Assembly: GCF_009789555.1 (NCBI RefSeq)
Contig: NZ_CP046902.1
Span: 2,496,001 to 2,560,000, forward strand
DNA length: 64,000 bases
Direction: 5' to 3'
From: Stutzerimonas stutzeri
GTDB lineage: Bacteria; Pseudomonadota; Gammaproteobacteria; Pseudomonadales; Pseudomonadaceae
Shown: piece after piece, positions 52,000-60,205 of the stretch
How the letters are laid out: each line of letters begins with the position of its first letter
Position numbering within the stretch: position 1 is the stretch's first letter
Notes under the pieces: generated by a model
Seen by the model: only the letters and a program-made list of their open reading frames with translations
The model's database searches: none
What the model was told of the DNA's origin: nothing
Made by a program: the position numbers and the translations under genes

Positions 52000-52404
52000 T
52001 TCTTATTTCTCCTCGTTGGATGATGCTCTGAAGTCGCTCTTACGGCGCCGTGCAATTAAGCACTACATAGGTATTTGAACCCTTAGACCTTGGTCTTTAG
52101 GCTTAAGCAAGGAAGTGCACGCTACATCACTCGGCAATTGTGTTTACTTCAATTCGAAGCAGGCATCAAGTATTACTGCCGATACGCAACGCACTTCCGG
52201 CCCCGCGACTCTATGGTCGCTTGGGTTGCGGCATCCTAGCCGTTTGCCAGCGTCCCGTCGATTCCCGAAATCAAACCATCGTTTGAGTGCGTGCAAAATC
52301 ACACTTTTCGGGTTTGGCCCACCCATGGATCGAGGCTGCTGCTGTTCTTCCGCATCATGGCGAGCCTGCTAGAATTGCACGGCCAGCCTCGACGAGCCGT
52401 TGTT
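52000..52404. other. Intergenic region upstream of the porin and glutaredoxin genes
   Basis: About 400 bp, AT-richer than neighbours and without a supported gene. It has an AGACC-TT-GGTCT inverted repeat near 52085-52097 within a CTTAGACC/GGTCTTTAG context that could be a regulator site for the porin. Confidence 0.45.
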
Positions 52405-52647
52405 ATGCACCTTCCCGAATGCCAGTTGTTTGGAACGCTGGGTTGCCACCTGTGCGAGCAGGCCGAGGCGACTATTCTCCCGTTGGTAGAACATGGCTTG
52501 CTCGTCGAACTGGTGGATATAGCGGACAGGCCGGAGTGGGTCGACGATTATGGGCTGCGCATACCGGTGCTTCGGCGAGTCGATACCGGCGCTGAACTGG
52601 ACTGGCCATTCGAAGTAGAACAGGTCGTGTGGTTCTTGCGGCGGTAG
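52405..52647 (+). CDS. Glutaredoxin-like thiol protein (DUF836 type)
   Basis: 80 residues. The active-site motif CHLC (residues 15-18, LFGTLGCHLCEQAE) with YGLRIPVLRR (cis-Pro loop) and a closing WPFEVEQVVWFLRR helix makes it a small thioredoxin-fold protein of the glutaredoxin-like DUF836 group. A role in thiol exchange is likely; the partner is unknown. Start ATG 52405 gives the usual N-terminus (MHLPECQLFGT); ATG 52357 is in frame upstream. Confidence 0.82.
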   Translation: MHLPECQLFGTLGCHLCEQAEATILPLVEHGLLVELVDIADRPEWVDDYGLRIPVLRRVDTGAELDWPFEVEQVVWFLRR

Positions 52648-52759
52648 CCTTCACGATGAACAGCGAGCGGCAGTAGGCCGCCATCGAGCCGCAGCCACGT
52701 CGTCGCAGTTGCCGCGTATAAAGAGAGAACGCGGCGGCCAGCGGCTATCGAACCGCCGG

Positions 52760-52850
52760 CCCTGAAACAAGAAAACCGGCGCAAAGGCCGGTTTTTTTTG
52801 GGGATCAGAGACAAGGTGACCTGTCTTGATATCGGGAAATGGTCGGAGCG
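52760..52850. repeat. Distal attachment-site direct repeat
   Basis: Begins CCCTGAAACAAG and ends GGTCGGAGCG. Identical to the copy at 54151-54240 except for one extra T in the T-run (8 against 7). It carries a copy of the tRNA terminator hairpin (AAACCGG / CCGGTTT) and the last 11 bases of tRNA-Pro, but no tRNA body. Confidence 0.92.
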
Positions 52851-52880
52851 GTGATCTTTATGTACGGGCTGAATATTTGA

Positions 52881-53978
52881 GGACCCGGCCAAGATGCTGT
52901 GGCCAACGACTTGGAGAACCTGCTGCCGAGAGCGTTCATGGCCAGGGCCGAACGCCCGATGAAGAACGACTCTGCCGACATAGACGGCTATTCCACACTG
53001 CTGGTAAAGGTTGAGGTGGATGGCGCCGAACTGGTGGCGGTCTTTACCGTGCAGCGCAAGGCGGACGGGCGACAGTTTTACAACGCGGTTACCCTGGCAG
53101 ACGGGCAAAAAAAGCCCCGGTAGTCTCTCCGAGGGATACCCTCGATGAAATCGAGGAACACGCCACATCGGCCTATACCGGGGTTACAGCCTTTGTACGC
53201 CGGGTGCTTGATCGGGTCAACCCTCAGTCGGTCGACGTTGAATTGGCCCCGGCCACTGGCGAACCGATTATGCAGGGTATGGCCAGCCGATACCGGCTGA
53301 TCGGTCGCCGCGAGCCGATCGAGCTGAGCGTGCGCAATGCCAAGCGGCATTTGACTGGCCGCCTGGCCGACCTCAAGCCGTCGATGCTCGGCGCCTTGCC
53401 GTTGAGCTACCTGCGTGATTTCGCGCCGCAGTCGATGACCGCGCTGAACGCCTATATCGATGAAAAGCGCGCCATGGATGCCGACCGCAATGAAATGCAC
53501 ACCCGCTATGACGCGATCGCGCAGCGTTGGCTGAAATTGCGCTGGACGGATCGCAAGGCTGAACAGCGCATGGCCGATCTGATGCACGCCGCGACCCTGG
53601 AAGGCGTGGACCCGAGCCAGCCGATGAAGGACAGCTATACCCCCGAGCAGAAAGCGGTCTACAACCGCCTGCGCATGCAGTACCAGTCGCTACCGGAAGG
53701 GCACCGCGCGATGTTTGGCGAGGCGCGTGACGCCTATAAGCAGCAGATAAGCAGCCTTGAAAGCGTGATCGAGGAAAACATTCGCAAGTCTGCCGAGTAC
53801 GCCAAGAAGCGCGCCCGTCGTGATCGTGACGCTGATATCCAGCGCGCCAAGGACGAGCTGGCCGGCGAGGAACTGGCCGAGGCGCTGGAGGCCGCCGAGA
53901 AGCGCTACAACGGCCGCGTGGCATCGGCCGAGAAGGGCGGAATATCAGTTGGGCGTTCCACAACGCCGAGCGCTACAA
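52881..53978 (+). pseudogene. Fragment of a phage polyvalent (PLxRFG-type) protein
   Basis: Open from a stop at 52878. First part (to 53123) holds a small nuclease-like module (GYSTLLVKVEVDGAELVAVF, RKADGRQFYNAVTL) like those in phage head or polyvalent proteins. At the A7 run (53107-53113) the frame shifts by -1 and continues APVVSPRDTLDEIEEHATSA, RYRLIGRREPIELSV and LGALPLSYLRDFAPQSMTAL to about 53940. A second one-base shift then gives ISWAFHNAERYN, ending at about 53978 where the integrase stump begins. Long helical coiled-coil content (EQKAVYNRLRMQYQSL onward) is typical of PLxRFG-type regions of giant phage proteins. Both ends are missing. Confidence 0.72.
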
Positions 53979-54086
53979 CCACAGCTTTTGCCCGGTAGGT
54001 TTGACGCGCAGGTAGAGGCCCTGGCCGTCGTGCTCCCGGTATGCTTTACCTTCCGGCTTCAGGGTGGCTATGGCGGTATCACTCAA
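53973..54086 (-). pseudogene. N-terminal stump of a P4-type tyrosine integrase
   Basis: Minus-strand reading LSDTAIATLKPEGKAYRE, then HDGQGLYLRVKPTGQKLW, is the arm-binding N-terminus of P4-like integrases. It begins at a TTG (54086) or slightly upstream and breaks off after ...KLW with TTG-TAG at the junction with the polyvalent fragment. The catalytic domain (R-H-R-Y) is absent. No ORF caller would keep it at 37 codons. Confidence 0.82.
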
Positions 54087-54150
54087 TGGGCGACGCTTGA
54101 TATCCGTGCGCTTCCTGGAGCAAAGAGATAGGGCGAGTTAAGGCTATGCA

Positions 54151-54240
54151 CCCTGAAACAAGAAAACCGGCGCAAAGGCCGGTTTTTTTGGGGATCAGAG
54201 ACAAGGTGACCTGTCTTGATATCGGGAAATGGTCGGAGCG
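54151..54240. repeat. tRNA-proximal attachment-site direct repeat
   Basis: 90-bp copy matching 52760-52850, overlapping the last 11 bases of tRNA-Pro (CGCTCCGACCA on the minus strand). Contains the tRNA terminator hairpin. Confidence 0.92.
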
Positions 54241-54306
54241 ACTGGATTCGAACCAGCGACCTTCTCGTCCCGAACGAGACGCGCTACCAAGCTGCGCTAC
54301 GCTCCG
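54230..54306 (-). tRNA. tRNA-Pro (anticodon CGG)
   Basis: 77 nt including encoded CCA. Acceptor CGGAGCG pairs with CGCTCCG; D-stem GCGC; anticodon loop TTCGGGA gives CGG; T-loop GGTTCGAATCC. Fully paired and apparently functional despite the adjacent insertion. Downstream lies the repeat with its terminator hairpin. Confidence 0.97.
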
Positions 54307-54318
54307 AAGATGGCGCGC

Positions 54319-54346
54319 ATTTTACAGAAAAAGTTTTGCTTCACAA
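54319..54346 (-). promoter_or_regulatory. Sigma-70 promoter of tRNA-Pro
   Basis: Minus strand TTGTGA (54346-54341), 16-bp spacer, TAAAAT (54324-54319), with the tRNA start 12 bp further on. Confidence 0.7.
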
Positions 54347-54411
54347 GCATTTAGCGTGGGGTTTTTTTCGACGGTGCCGAGCCGTGGGCTCGACACCGGA
54401 GGGGCGTGTTA

Positions 54412-54633
54412 TCAGAGTTCCTTGACGGTACGAACCTGATCCTTGTTGACCCTGCCCGGGTTGCCGTCGAGACCTTCGAACTCATAGAAGCCGGCTTCGT
54501 CATCATATTCGGGGCTGTCCAGCGTCTGGATTTCGCGGCCATCGTTAAGGGTGATGACGCTGGGGTTCGAGCAGCCCGCAAGAAGGGTCAGGCCGACCAG
54601 TAGTGCCAAGGCGGGTCCGGTTGCTGCGCGCAT
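54412..54633 (-). CDS. YgdI/YgdR-type small lipoprotein
   Basis: 73 residues. Signal with lipobox LLAGC (Cys21), then the YgdI/YgdR SH3-like core: SVITLNDGREIQTLDSPEYDDEAGFYEFEGLDG and RVNKDQVRTVKEL. Attached to the outer or inner membrane by lipid. The role is unknown; several paralogues are usual. ATG 54633 follows AGAGGAG. The gene lies between mobA and the tRNA. Confidence 0.9.
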   Translation of the reverse strand: MRAATGPALALLVGLTLLAGCSNPSVITLNDGREIQTLDSPEYDDEAGFYEFEGLDGNPGRVNKDQVRTVKEL

Positions 54634-54680
54634 GATGGTTCTCCTCTGAGTGGTTGCGTCTGTGACGGCGATCGGCGGCG

Positions 54681-55283
54681 CTAAGTTCCCGGTGGAGGCG
54701 TTTGTGCGCCGAGCAGGTCGGGCGAGTTCAGGTTGGCCAGCCGGGGGTCGTTGCGTTCGAGATCCAGGGCGCGCGCATGCAGCGCAAGCAGTATTTTCCG
54801 ATTGCTGCGCTCTCCGGCTTGCCAGGCGTTCTCGATAGCGGGTGCAAGGCTGATCGGCATGACGCAGAACAGCGGTTCCCATTGCCCGCCTCGTCGCGCC
54901 ATCACCGGGGTGGCGGGCCCGGCAAGCGCCGTGTCATGGAGTTGGACGAGTAACTCCTCGTCGATCATTGGCGCGTCGCACGGTACGACCATCAGCCACC
55001 GATGGCGAGCCGCCGCAAGGCCTGCGCGTATGCCGGCAAGGGGACCGGGGAAATCGGGTTCGTCGTCGCCGACGAGCCGATCGGCATACGCGGCGTAATG
55101 CTGTTGGTTGCGGTTGCAGGACAGCAGCAGGTCATCCGTCAAGGGGCGGGCGATGCGATACGGCCACGCCACGAGCGGCTTGCCGTGCCAGTCCACCAGC
55201 CCCTTGTCCTGTCCGCCCATCCGCTGGCCACGGCCGCCGGCCAGCAGCAGAATCGAGCAATCGGCAAGCGTGCGTTCGTGCAT
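54681..55283 (-). CDS. mobA: Molybdenum cofactor guanylyltransferase
   Basis: 200 residues. The nucleotide-binding motif LLAGGRGQRMGGQDKGL at 14-30 is diagnostic; PGPLAGIRAGL and VVPCDAPMI follow. It joins GMP to molybdopterin, giving the bis-MGD cofactor that the nitrate reductase in this window needs. Divergent from moaB/moeA with 65 bp between starts. Confidence 0.95.
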   Translation of the reverse strand: MHERTLADCSILLLAGGRGQRMGGQDKGLVDWHGKPLVAWPYRIARPLTDDLLLSCNRNQQHYAAYADRLVGDDEPDFPGPLAGIRAGLAAARHRWLMVVPCDAPMIDEELLVQLHDTALAGPATPVMARRGGQWEPLFCVMPISLAPAIENAWQAGERSNRKILLALHARALDLERNDPRLANLNSPDLLGAQTPPPGT

Positions 55284-55348
55284 CAAGTGCTCCGCCAAAA
55301 GCCTGTGATATAACACCCGAAACCGAGACCAACAACCGGAAAGCCCGC

Positions 55349-55888
55349 ATGAACCACCTTGCTGATCAATCCTTCGTGCCGTTGAACATTGCTGTCCTGA
55401 CGGTAAGTGATACCCGCACGGCGCAGACCGATACTTCCGGGCAACTGCTCGTCGACCGCCTGCTCGCGGCCGGGCATCGGCTGGCTGCTCGCGTGTTGCT
55501 CAAGGACGATCTGTATCGGATTCGTGCGCAAGTCGCGAGCTGGATCGCCGAGGATACGGTGCAGGTGGTGCTGATCACCGGAGGGACGGGGTTCACGGCG
55601 CGCGACAGCACGCCGGAAGCCGTTGGCTGCCTGCTCGACAAGCAGGTCGATGGATTCGGTGAGCTGTTTCGCCAGATATCGGTCAGCGATATCGGCAGCT
55701 CGACGGTCCAGTCCAGGGCGCTGGCCGGTCTGTCGAACTCGACGCTGGTCTGCTGTTTGCCGGGATCGACCAACGCCTGCCGGACCGCCTGGGATGGCAT
55801 CCTCGCCGAGCAGCTCGATGCACGGCATCGTCCGTGCAACTTCGTGCCCCATCTCAAGCAGGCTGAACCCTGCGAGAGCCGTTCGTGA
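55349..55888 (+). CDS. moaB: Molybdopterin adenylyltransferase MoaB
   Basis: 179 residues, MoCF-biosynthesis fold: NIAVLTVSDTRTAQTDTSG near the N-terminus, TGGTGFTARDSTPEAV (the substrate loop) and CCLPGSTNACRTAWDGI. It adenylates molybdopterin before molybdenum insertion. The stop shares a base with the moeA ATG (TGATG), so the two are coupled. Confidence 0.95.
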   Translation: MNHLADQSFVPLNIAVLTVSDTRTAQTDTSGQLLVDRLLAAGHRLAARVLLKDDLYRIRAQVASWIAEDTVQVVLITGGTGFTARDSTPEAVGCLLDKQVDGFGELFRQISVSDIGSSTVQSRALAGLSNSTLVCCLPGSTNACRTAWDGILAEQLDARHRPCNFVPHLKQAEPCESRS

Positions 55889-57099
55889 TGGCGGGGGAAT
55901 CGCCCGCGCTGATGCCAGTGGAGCAGGCGCTCGAAGCGCTGCTCAGGCAGGCGGAAGCTGCGCCGATCGAGGACGTGGAGAGCGTCTCGATCGACGATGC
56001 CGATGGCCGGATATTGGCCGAACCCGTGATCGCCACGCTGAACCTGCCGCCATGGCCAAACAGTGCGATGGACGGGTATGCCGTTCGCGAAGCGGACCTG
56101 GTCGGGCAGCCGCTCCGAGTCTGCCAGAAGATTTTCGCCGGCACCCAGCCGGCGCCGCTGGAGCCCGGATGTTGCGCCCGAATCTTCACGGGGGCGCCGA
56201 TGCCCGAGGGCGCCGACAGCGTCGAGATGCAGGAAAACGTCGAGGTGCTTGCCGATGGCCGCGTGCGTTTTGTCGAGCCGGTACGGCGTGGACAGCACGT
56301 CCGCCCCCTCGGCGGTGAAGCGCAGGTGGGCGACGAAGTGCTTGCTGCGGGTGTGCGCCTGGGGCCGATTGAGTTGGGGCTTGCTGCTTCATTGGGTGTC
56401 GCGCGCCTGAAAGTGACGCGAAAGCTCAGGGTGGCGCTCCTTTCCACCGGCGATGAACTGGTCGATCCGGGCGAAACGCTGCAGCCCGGGCAGATCTATA
56501 ACAGCAATCGCGTGTTGTTACATCACTGGCTGCAACGCTTGGGCTGCGAGGTCGTGGATGTCGGCATTGTGCCGGACGATCATGCCCGGGTTCGTCAATG
56601 CCTGGCCGGCATGCATCAGGCTGACCTGATGCTTTCCACCGGTGGCGTGTCGGTTGGTGAAGCCGATTTCCTCGGCCAGGTCCTTCGGGAGGAGGGGCAG
56701 CTGACACTCTGGAAACTGGCAATCAAGCCAGGCAAGCCGCTGACATGCGGTCACTACCGAGGGGTCCCCGTCATTGGACTGCCTGGCAATCCGGCCTCCA
56801 CCTTGGTCACCTTCGGTCTGCTGGCGCGGCCGTATCTGTTGCGAAGGATGGGCGCGCGGCAGGTCGAGCCGTTAAGCGTTGAGGTGCCGGCGGGCTTCAA
56901 CTGGACCAAGCCTGGAAAGCGACGTGAATATCTTCGGGCGCGTCTCGAGTCGGGCAGGGTGGAGCTTTACGCCAACCAGAGTTCATCGATCCTGCGCAGC
57001 GCAGCCTGGGCGGATGGATTGGTCGAGGTTCGCGAACACAGCCTGGTGAAAGAGGGTGATCCGGTGCGATTCATCGCCTTCGCCCAACTGCTTGGCTAG
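55888..57099 (+). CDS. moeA: Molybdopterin molybdotransferase MoeA
   Basis: 403 residues. Early motif LPPWPNSAMDGYAVR, middle MoCF domain STGDELVDPGETLQPGQIYNSN and STGGVSVGEADF, and GLPGNPAST; the C-terminal domain IV follows. It inserts molybdate into adenylated molybdopterin. ATG 55888 overlaps the moaB stop; GTG 55885 is in frame three bases earlier. Confidence 0.96.
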   Translation: MAGESPALMPVEQALEALLRQAEAAPIEDVESVSIDDADGRILAEPVIATLNLPPWPNSAMDGYAVREADLVGQPLRVCQKIFAGTQPAPLEPGCCARIFTGAPMPEGADSVEMQENVEVLADGRVRFVEPVRRGQHVRPLGGEAQVGDEVLAAGVRLGPIELGLAASLGVARLKVTRKLRVALLSTGDELVDPGETLQPGQIYNSNRVLLHHWLQRLGCEVVDVGIVPDDHARVRQCLAGMHQADLMLSTGGVSVGEADFLGQVLREEGQLTLWKLAIKPGKPLTCGHYRGVPVIGLPGNPASTLVTFGLLARPYLLRRMGARQVEPLSVEVPAGFNWTKPGKRREYLRARLESGRVELYANQSSSILRSAAWADGLVEVREHSLVKEGDPVRFIAFAQLLG

Positions 57100-57266
57100 G
57101 ACGGCATCAGGCTGCGTTCCGCGCAGTCGGCACGCTTGCGCGTAGCGCACTACGTCGGAAACCGGTGCCGCTCGGCGCCGCCGATAAACTGATCGCGATT
57201 CTCATTGTCTATCTGTCCCATCGCAGCCGGGTCTGGCTGCGGTGTGTTCATAACAAGGAGAACGTG

Positions 57267-58298
57267 ATGCAGGAGAGAAATGCCTGGGTCGATTACGCCA
57301 AAGCCATCGGGATCATTCTGGTGGTCTATGGACACGTTGCCCGCGGGGTGTTCAACGCCGGTCTGCCGATGGATGAAGACAACTATCTCCTGGTCGACAG
57401 CATCATCTACAGCTTCCATATGCCGCTGTTTTTCTTCCTGTCGGGGTTGTTTTTCTACGACTCACTGATGAAGCGTGGAAAAGCCGGTCTGATCGTCAAC
57501 AAAGTGGATACGGTCGTCTATCCGTTCATCGTGTGGTCGTTGTTGCAGGGCCTGATCGAGGTGGTGTTGTCGAACTACACCAACGGTGACGTGACGTTGG
57601 GGCAAGTGTTTTCGCTGCTCTGGTCGCCCCGCGCGCAGTTCTGGTTCCTCTACGCGTTGTTCCTGGTCTTCGTTGTCTGCTCATTCGTCTATGCCCGGGC
57701 GGACCGCCGTTACTTCCTGCCGATACTGCTGGTATTCGGCGCGCTCTATGTATTCAAGCAAGACCTGGCGATGGGCAATATCGGCCGGTTCATCTTCGGC
57801 AATGCCGTGTTTTTCGCGCTCGGCATATGGTTCAACGAGATCAAAGCGTATTTTCTGGCCCGCTATGTTCCGCTGACGTTGTTCTTCGGGACGCTGTTCG
57901 TCGTCGGGCAGTACCTGTTCCACATCACCTTCGGCTTGAACTGGGAAGTCGGTGGCGTGCCGGTGCTCGCGCTGGCGACGGTTTCGATCTTTTTCATGAT
58001 CGCGCTGTCGATGTGGCTGGGGCGGGTAAGGATGCAATGGCTGCTGTTCATCGGCGCGTCTTCGATGACGATCTACCTGATGCATATCCTTGCCGGAAGT
58101 GGCGTTCGGGTCATTCTCGGCAGCTTCATGGGGATTGACTCGATTGCCGTGCACCTGCTGGTCGGGACGCTGGTCGGGCTGACGGCTCCGCTGCTCGCTC
58201 AGCTCATCATCACGCGTTATGACCTTTACTGGCTGCTGGCCCCTCCGAAGTCGTGGTCCGCGACCCGCCTGCGGACGCGCAGGGCCGTGGCGCACTGA
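57267..58298 (+). CDS. Acyltransferase-3 family membrane protein
   Basis: 343 residues with about ten membrane helices. The N-terminus DYAKAIGIILVVYGHVARGV is the conserved first helix with the catalytic His of acyltransferase-3/OafA proteins (fucose 4-O-acetylase-like branch), followed by SFHMPLFFFLSGLFFYDS. It probably acetylates a surface sugar; the acceptor is unknown. AAGGAG precedes ATG 57267. It follows moeA with a 167-bp gap and has no link to molybdenum metabolism. Confidence 0.88.
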   Translation: MQERNAWVDYAKAIGIILVVYGHVARGVFNAGLPMDEDNYLLVDSIIYSFHMPLFFFLSGLFFYDSLMKRGKAGLIVNKVDTVVYPFIVWSLLQGLIEVVLSNYTNGDVTLGQVFSLLWSPRAQFWFLYALFLVFVVCSFVYARADRRYFLPILLVFGALYVFKQDLAMGNIGRFIFGNAVFFALGIWFNEIKAYFLARYVPLTLFFGTLFVVGQYLFHITFGLNWEVGGVPVLALATVSIFFMIALSMWLGRVRMQWLLFIGASSMTIYLMHILAGSGVRVILGSFMGIDSIAVHLLVGTLVGLTAPLLAQLIITRYDLYWLLAPPKSWSATRLRTRRAVAH

Positions 58299-58311
58299 GC
58301 CGGCGCGTTGC

Positions 58312-58344
58312 ACCTTGCCTGCTGCAAGCGAAGGCAAGGTGCGC
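58312..58344. terminator. Hairpin between convergent genes
   Basis: GCACCTTGCCT and AGGCAAGGTGC form a perfect 11-bp stem with an 11-base loop between the acyltransferase and I78-inhibitor genes. No T-run, so its use as a terminator is inferred. Confidence 0.6.
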
Positions 58345-58361
58345 GAAGGTCAGCGCCTCGG

Positions 58362-58667
58362 TCAGCCGCAGCCGATCCGCTGAATGTGCAGCGACTCGTC
58401 TGTCGTCAGGTTCAGCCGTTGCGCGTTGTATTCCAGCGTGACCACGTCGCCAGGCCGAAGAACGCGCGCCGTCGCAGCCCCGCTTTCACGGCGGGCCTGA
58501 TCGAGCAGTGCCGGCGTGGCGCGTTCGCCGACCAGGCCCTGCACAGCTGCTGCGTCGCACCGCCCGGTCGTGTCCTGTGGTAGCGGCGCGGGGTCCGATG
58601 GGGATGTCTGGCAGCCGATGAGCATGAGGCTGCACAGCGCCAGGGCCGCTGAGCGTTTGGCTTGCAT
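58362..58667 (-). CDS. Peptidase-inhibitor-I78-like lipoprotein
   Basis: 101 residues. Lipobox LIGC (Cys19), Pro-rich linker, then CDAAAVQGLVGERATPALLDQARRESGA and VLRPGDVVTLEYNAQRLNL with DESLHIQRIGCG, the I78 inhibitor fold (potato-inhibitor-like). The pair of cysteines could be disulfide-bonded. It would guard the periplasm against serine proteases. AGGAGA precedes ATG 58667. It is divergent from the PA2779/PA2778-like genes. Confidence 0.85.
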   Translation of the reverse strand: MQAKRSAALALCSLMLIGCQTSPSDPAPLPQDTTGRCDAAAVQGLVGERATPALLDQARRESGAATARVLRPGDVVTLEYNAQRLNLTTDESLHIQRIGCG

Positions 58668-58853
58668 GTCGTTCTCCTGTGATCGTGGTTGCGCCTGTTG
58701 ACCAAGCGTGGGCCGTTTATCGACGTTAATGTGACCCATTCGTTGAAACCATAACGTGCAAAGGGAACTGGCGGAACAGCGGCGCCGTCTTAATGTTGGT
58801 GGCCCCCTGCAAACCGCGCTGGGCTTACGAACAAAAAGATAAGGAGTTCCGCC

Positions 58854-59255
58854 ATGTTCAACTCGTCCATGATGAAGCGTTTGGCCAGCCTGTTGGCAGC
58901 GATGCATTTCATGCTGTTCGCACAGATACCGCTGGCACAGGCGGCCATGATTGGCACCCCGGAAATCATTGCCGAACAGCAACAGCAGGTCGATCGGCAG
59001 CAATTGCTGACGATGCTTGAAGACGAAGAGGTTCAGAAGAAGCTGGTATCGATGGGCGTCGAGCGCGATCAGGTCGAACAGCGGATCAATAGCCTGACGC
59101 CGGCGGAACTCGCGCAGTTCAATCAGCAACTGGATCAGGCACCGGCCGGTGCCGGTGTGGTCGGCATTATCGTGCTGTTCCTGGTGATCTTCATCATCAC
59201 CGACCTGCTGTGCGCCACCAACATCTTCAACTTCGTCAACTGTATCAACCGTTGA
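58854..59255 (+). CDS. PA2779-family small membrane protein
   Basis: 133 residues: a signal-like helix at 8-30 (ending AQAAM), a polar helical middle (EIIAEQQQQVDRQQLLTMLEDEEVQKKLVSMGV, with a Gln/Glu-rich coil), and a C-terminal membrane helix near 100-118 (GIIVLFLVIFIITDLL) followed by CATNIFNFVNCINR. The family occurs as a pair with a PA2778-type peptidase lipoprotein. The final TTGA overlaps the TTG of the next gene. Role unknown; it resembles small exported peptides processed by a partner peptidase. Confidence 0.8.
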   Translation: MFNSSMMKRLASLLAAMHFMLFAQIPLAQAAMIGTPEIIAEQQQQVDRQQLLTMLEDEEVQKKLVSMGVERDQVEQRINSLTPAELAQFNQQLDQAPAGAGVVGIIVLFLVIFIITDLLCATNIFNFVNCINR

Positions 59256-60202
59256 TACGGCGACTGGCCCTGCTGTTTGCCGCCGTCCTGCTCGGGGGGT
59301 GCGCGCGAACGCCGATCGTTCCGATTGACGTCGCGGGCCTTCCCGAACGGGTCGAGTTGCAAACGGTTCCCTTCTTCCCTCAGCAAGACTATCAATGCGG
59401 GCCAGCGGCGCTTGCCACGATGCTTACGCAACGCGGCATCGATACGGGCCCCGAAGAGCTGGTCAGCCGAGTCTACCTGCCGCAACGCAAGGGCAGCCTG
59501 CAGGTGGAGATGGTCGCTGCGGCGCGCGCTCACGATCTGCTGGTTTATCCGTTGGAACCGCGTCTGCAGGCGGTGCTGTCCGAAGTGGCCGCGGGAAACC
59601 CCGTGCTGGTGCTGCAGAACCTTGCCTTCGATCGCTGGCCGCAGTGGCATTTCGCGGTCGTGGTGGGATACGACCTGGCGGCGCAGAGCCTGGTACTGCG
59701 ATCGGGCACGACCCGACGCTGGACCGGCAGTTTTCGGCAATTCGAGCGAAGCTGGGCCAAGGGCAATCGCTGGGCAGTGGTGACAGTCGAGCCCGACCGG
59801 TTACCGCGCACGGCTCAGGAAACGGTGTGGCTGAAGGCGGCGAGCGACCTCGAGCAGACGGGCCGCGCAGCGGCGGCACTGAGCGCCTATGAAACAGCTG
59901 CCGAGCATTGGTCCAGCGGCCTGTCATGGTTCGCACTCGCTAACGCCCGGTACGCCCAGGGCGACAAGGCTGCAGCTGAACGCGCACTGCGAACCAGCGT
60001 TCAGCGTGACGCGTCCTTCGCGCCTGGCTGGTTCAATCTGGGGCAGCTACTGGCGGAGCGGGGCTGCGGTACGCAGGCCTTCGCAGCGCAAGCATGCGCA
60101 ACACAGCTGGCGCCTGAGGACGAGCGGTTCAAGGCGCAGCGGCCTGCTCCCCGCAACACCGCTGACGCCTGCGAGGCGGCACCGGCATGTCCCGTTCAGT
60201 GA
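59252..60202 (+). CDS. PA2778-family C39-like cysteine peptidase lipoprotein
   Basis: 316 residues with lipobox LGGC at about Cys17. A papain/C39-like domain has QDYQCGPAALATML (nucleophile Cys49) and WHFAVVVGYD (catalytic His). The C-terminal third holds TPR-like repeats (AAALSAYETAAEHWSSGLSWFALANARYAQGDKAAAERAL). It resembles ABC-exporter C39 peptidase domains but stands alone. TTG 59252 overlaps the PA2779-type stop; GTG 59210 inside that gene is the alternative. It is anchored in the envelope and likely acts on its neighbour or on another exported peptide. Confidence 0.82.
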   Translation: MIRRLALLFAAVLLGGCARTPIVPIDVAGLPERVELQTVPFFPQQDYQCGPAALATMLTQRGIDTGPEELVSRVYLPQRKGSLQVEMVAAARAHDLLVYPLEPRLQAVLSEVAAGNPVLVLQNLAFDRWPQWHFAVVVGYDLAAQSLVLRSGTTRRWTGSFRQFERSWAKGNRWAVVTVEPDRLPRTAQETVWLKAASDLEQTGRAAAALSAYETAAEHWSSGLSWFALANARYAQGDKAAAERALRTSVQRDASFAPGWFNLGQLLAERGCGTQAFAAQACATQLAPEDERFKAQRPAPRNTADACEAAPACPVQ

Positions 60203-60205
60203 GCG

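Larger units (their letters stand above)
52760..54240. mobile_element. Collapsed integrative element at tRNA-Pro(CGG)
   Basis: A 1.48 kb segment bounded by 91/90-bp direct repeats, the right one overlapping the 3' end of an intact tRNA-Pro. Inside are a fragment of a phage-type polyvalent protein (plus strand, two frameshifts) and the first part of a tyrosine integrase (minus strand) whose gene would start just inside the tRNA-side repeat, the standard position for tRNA-targeted islands. No complete mobility gene survives. In related genomes the tRNA would be expected to sit directly by the glutaredoxin-side DNA. Confidence 0.85.

Noticed and set aside
53820..54131. 103-codon plus-strand ORF in the tRNA-Pro element
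   Set aside because: Overlaps both the polyvalent fragment and the antisense integrase stump; explained by the deletion junction.
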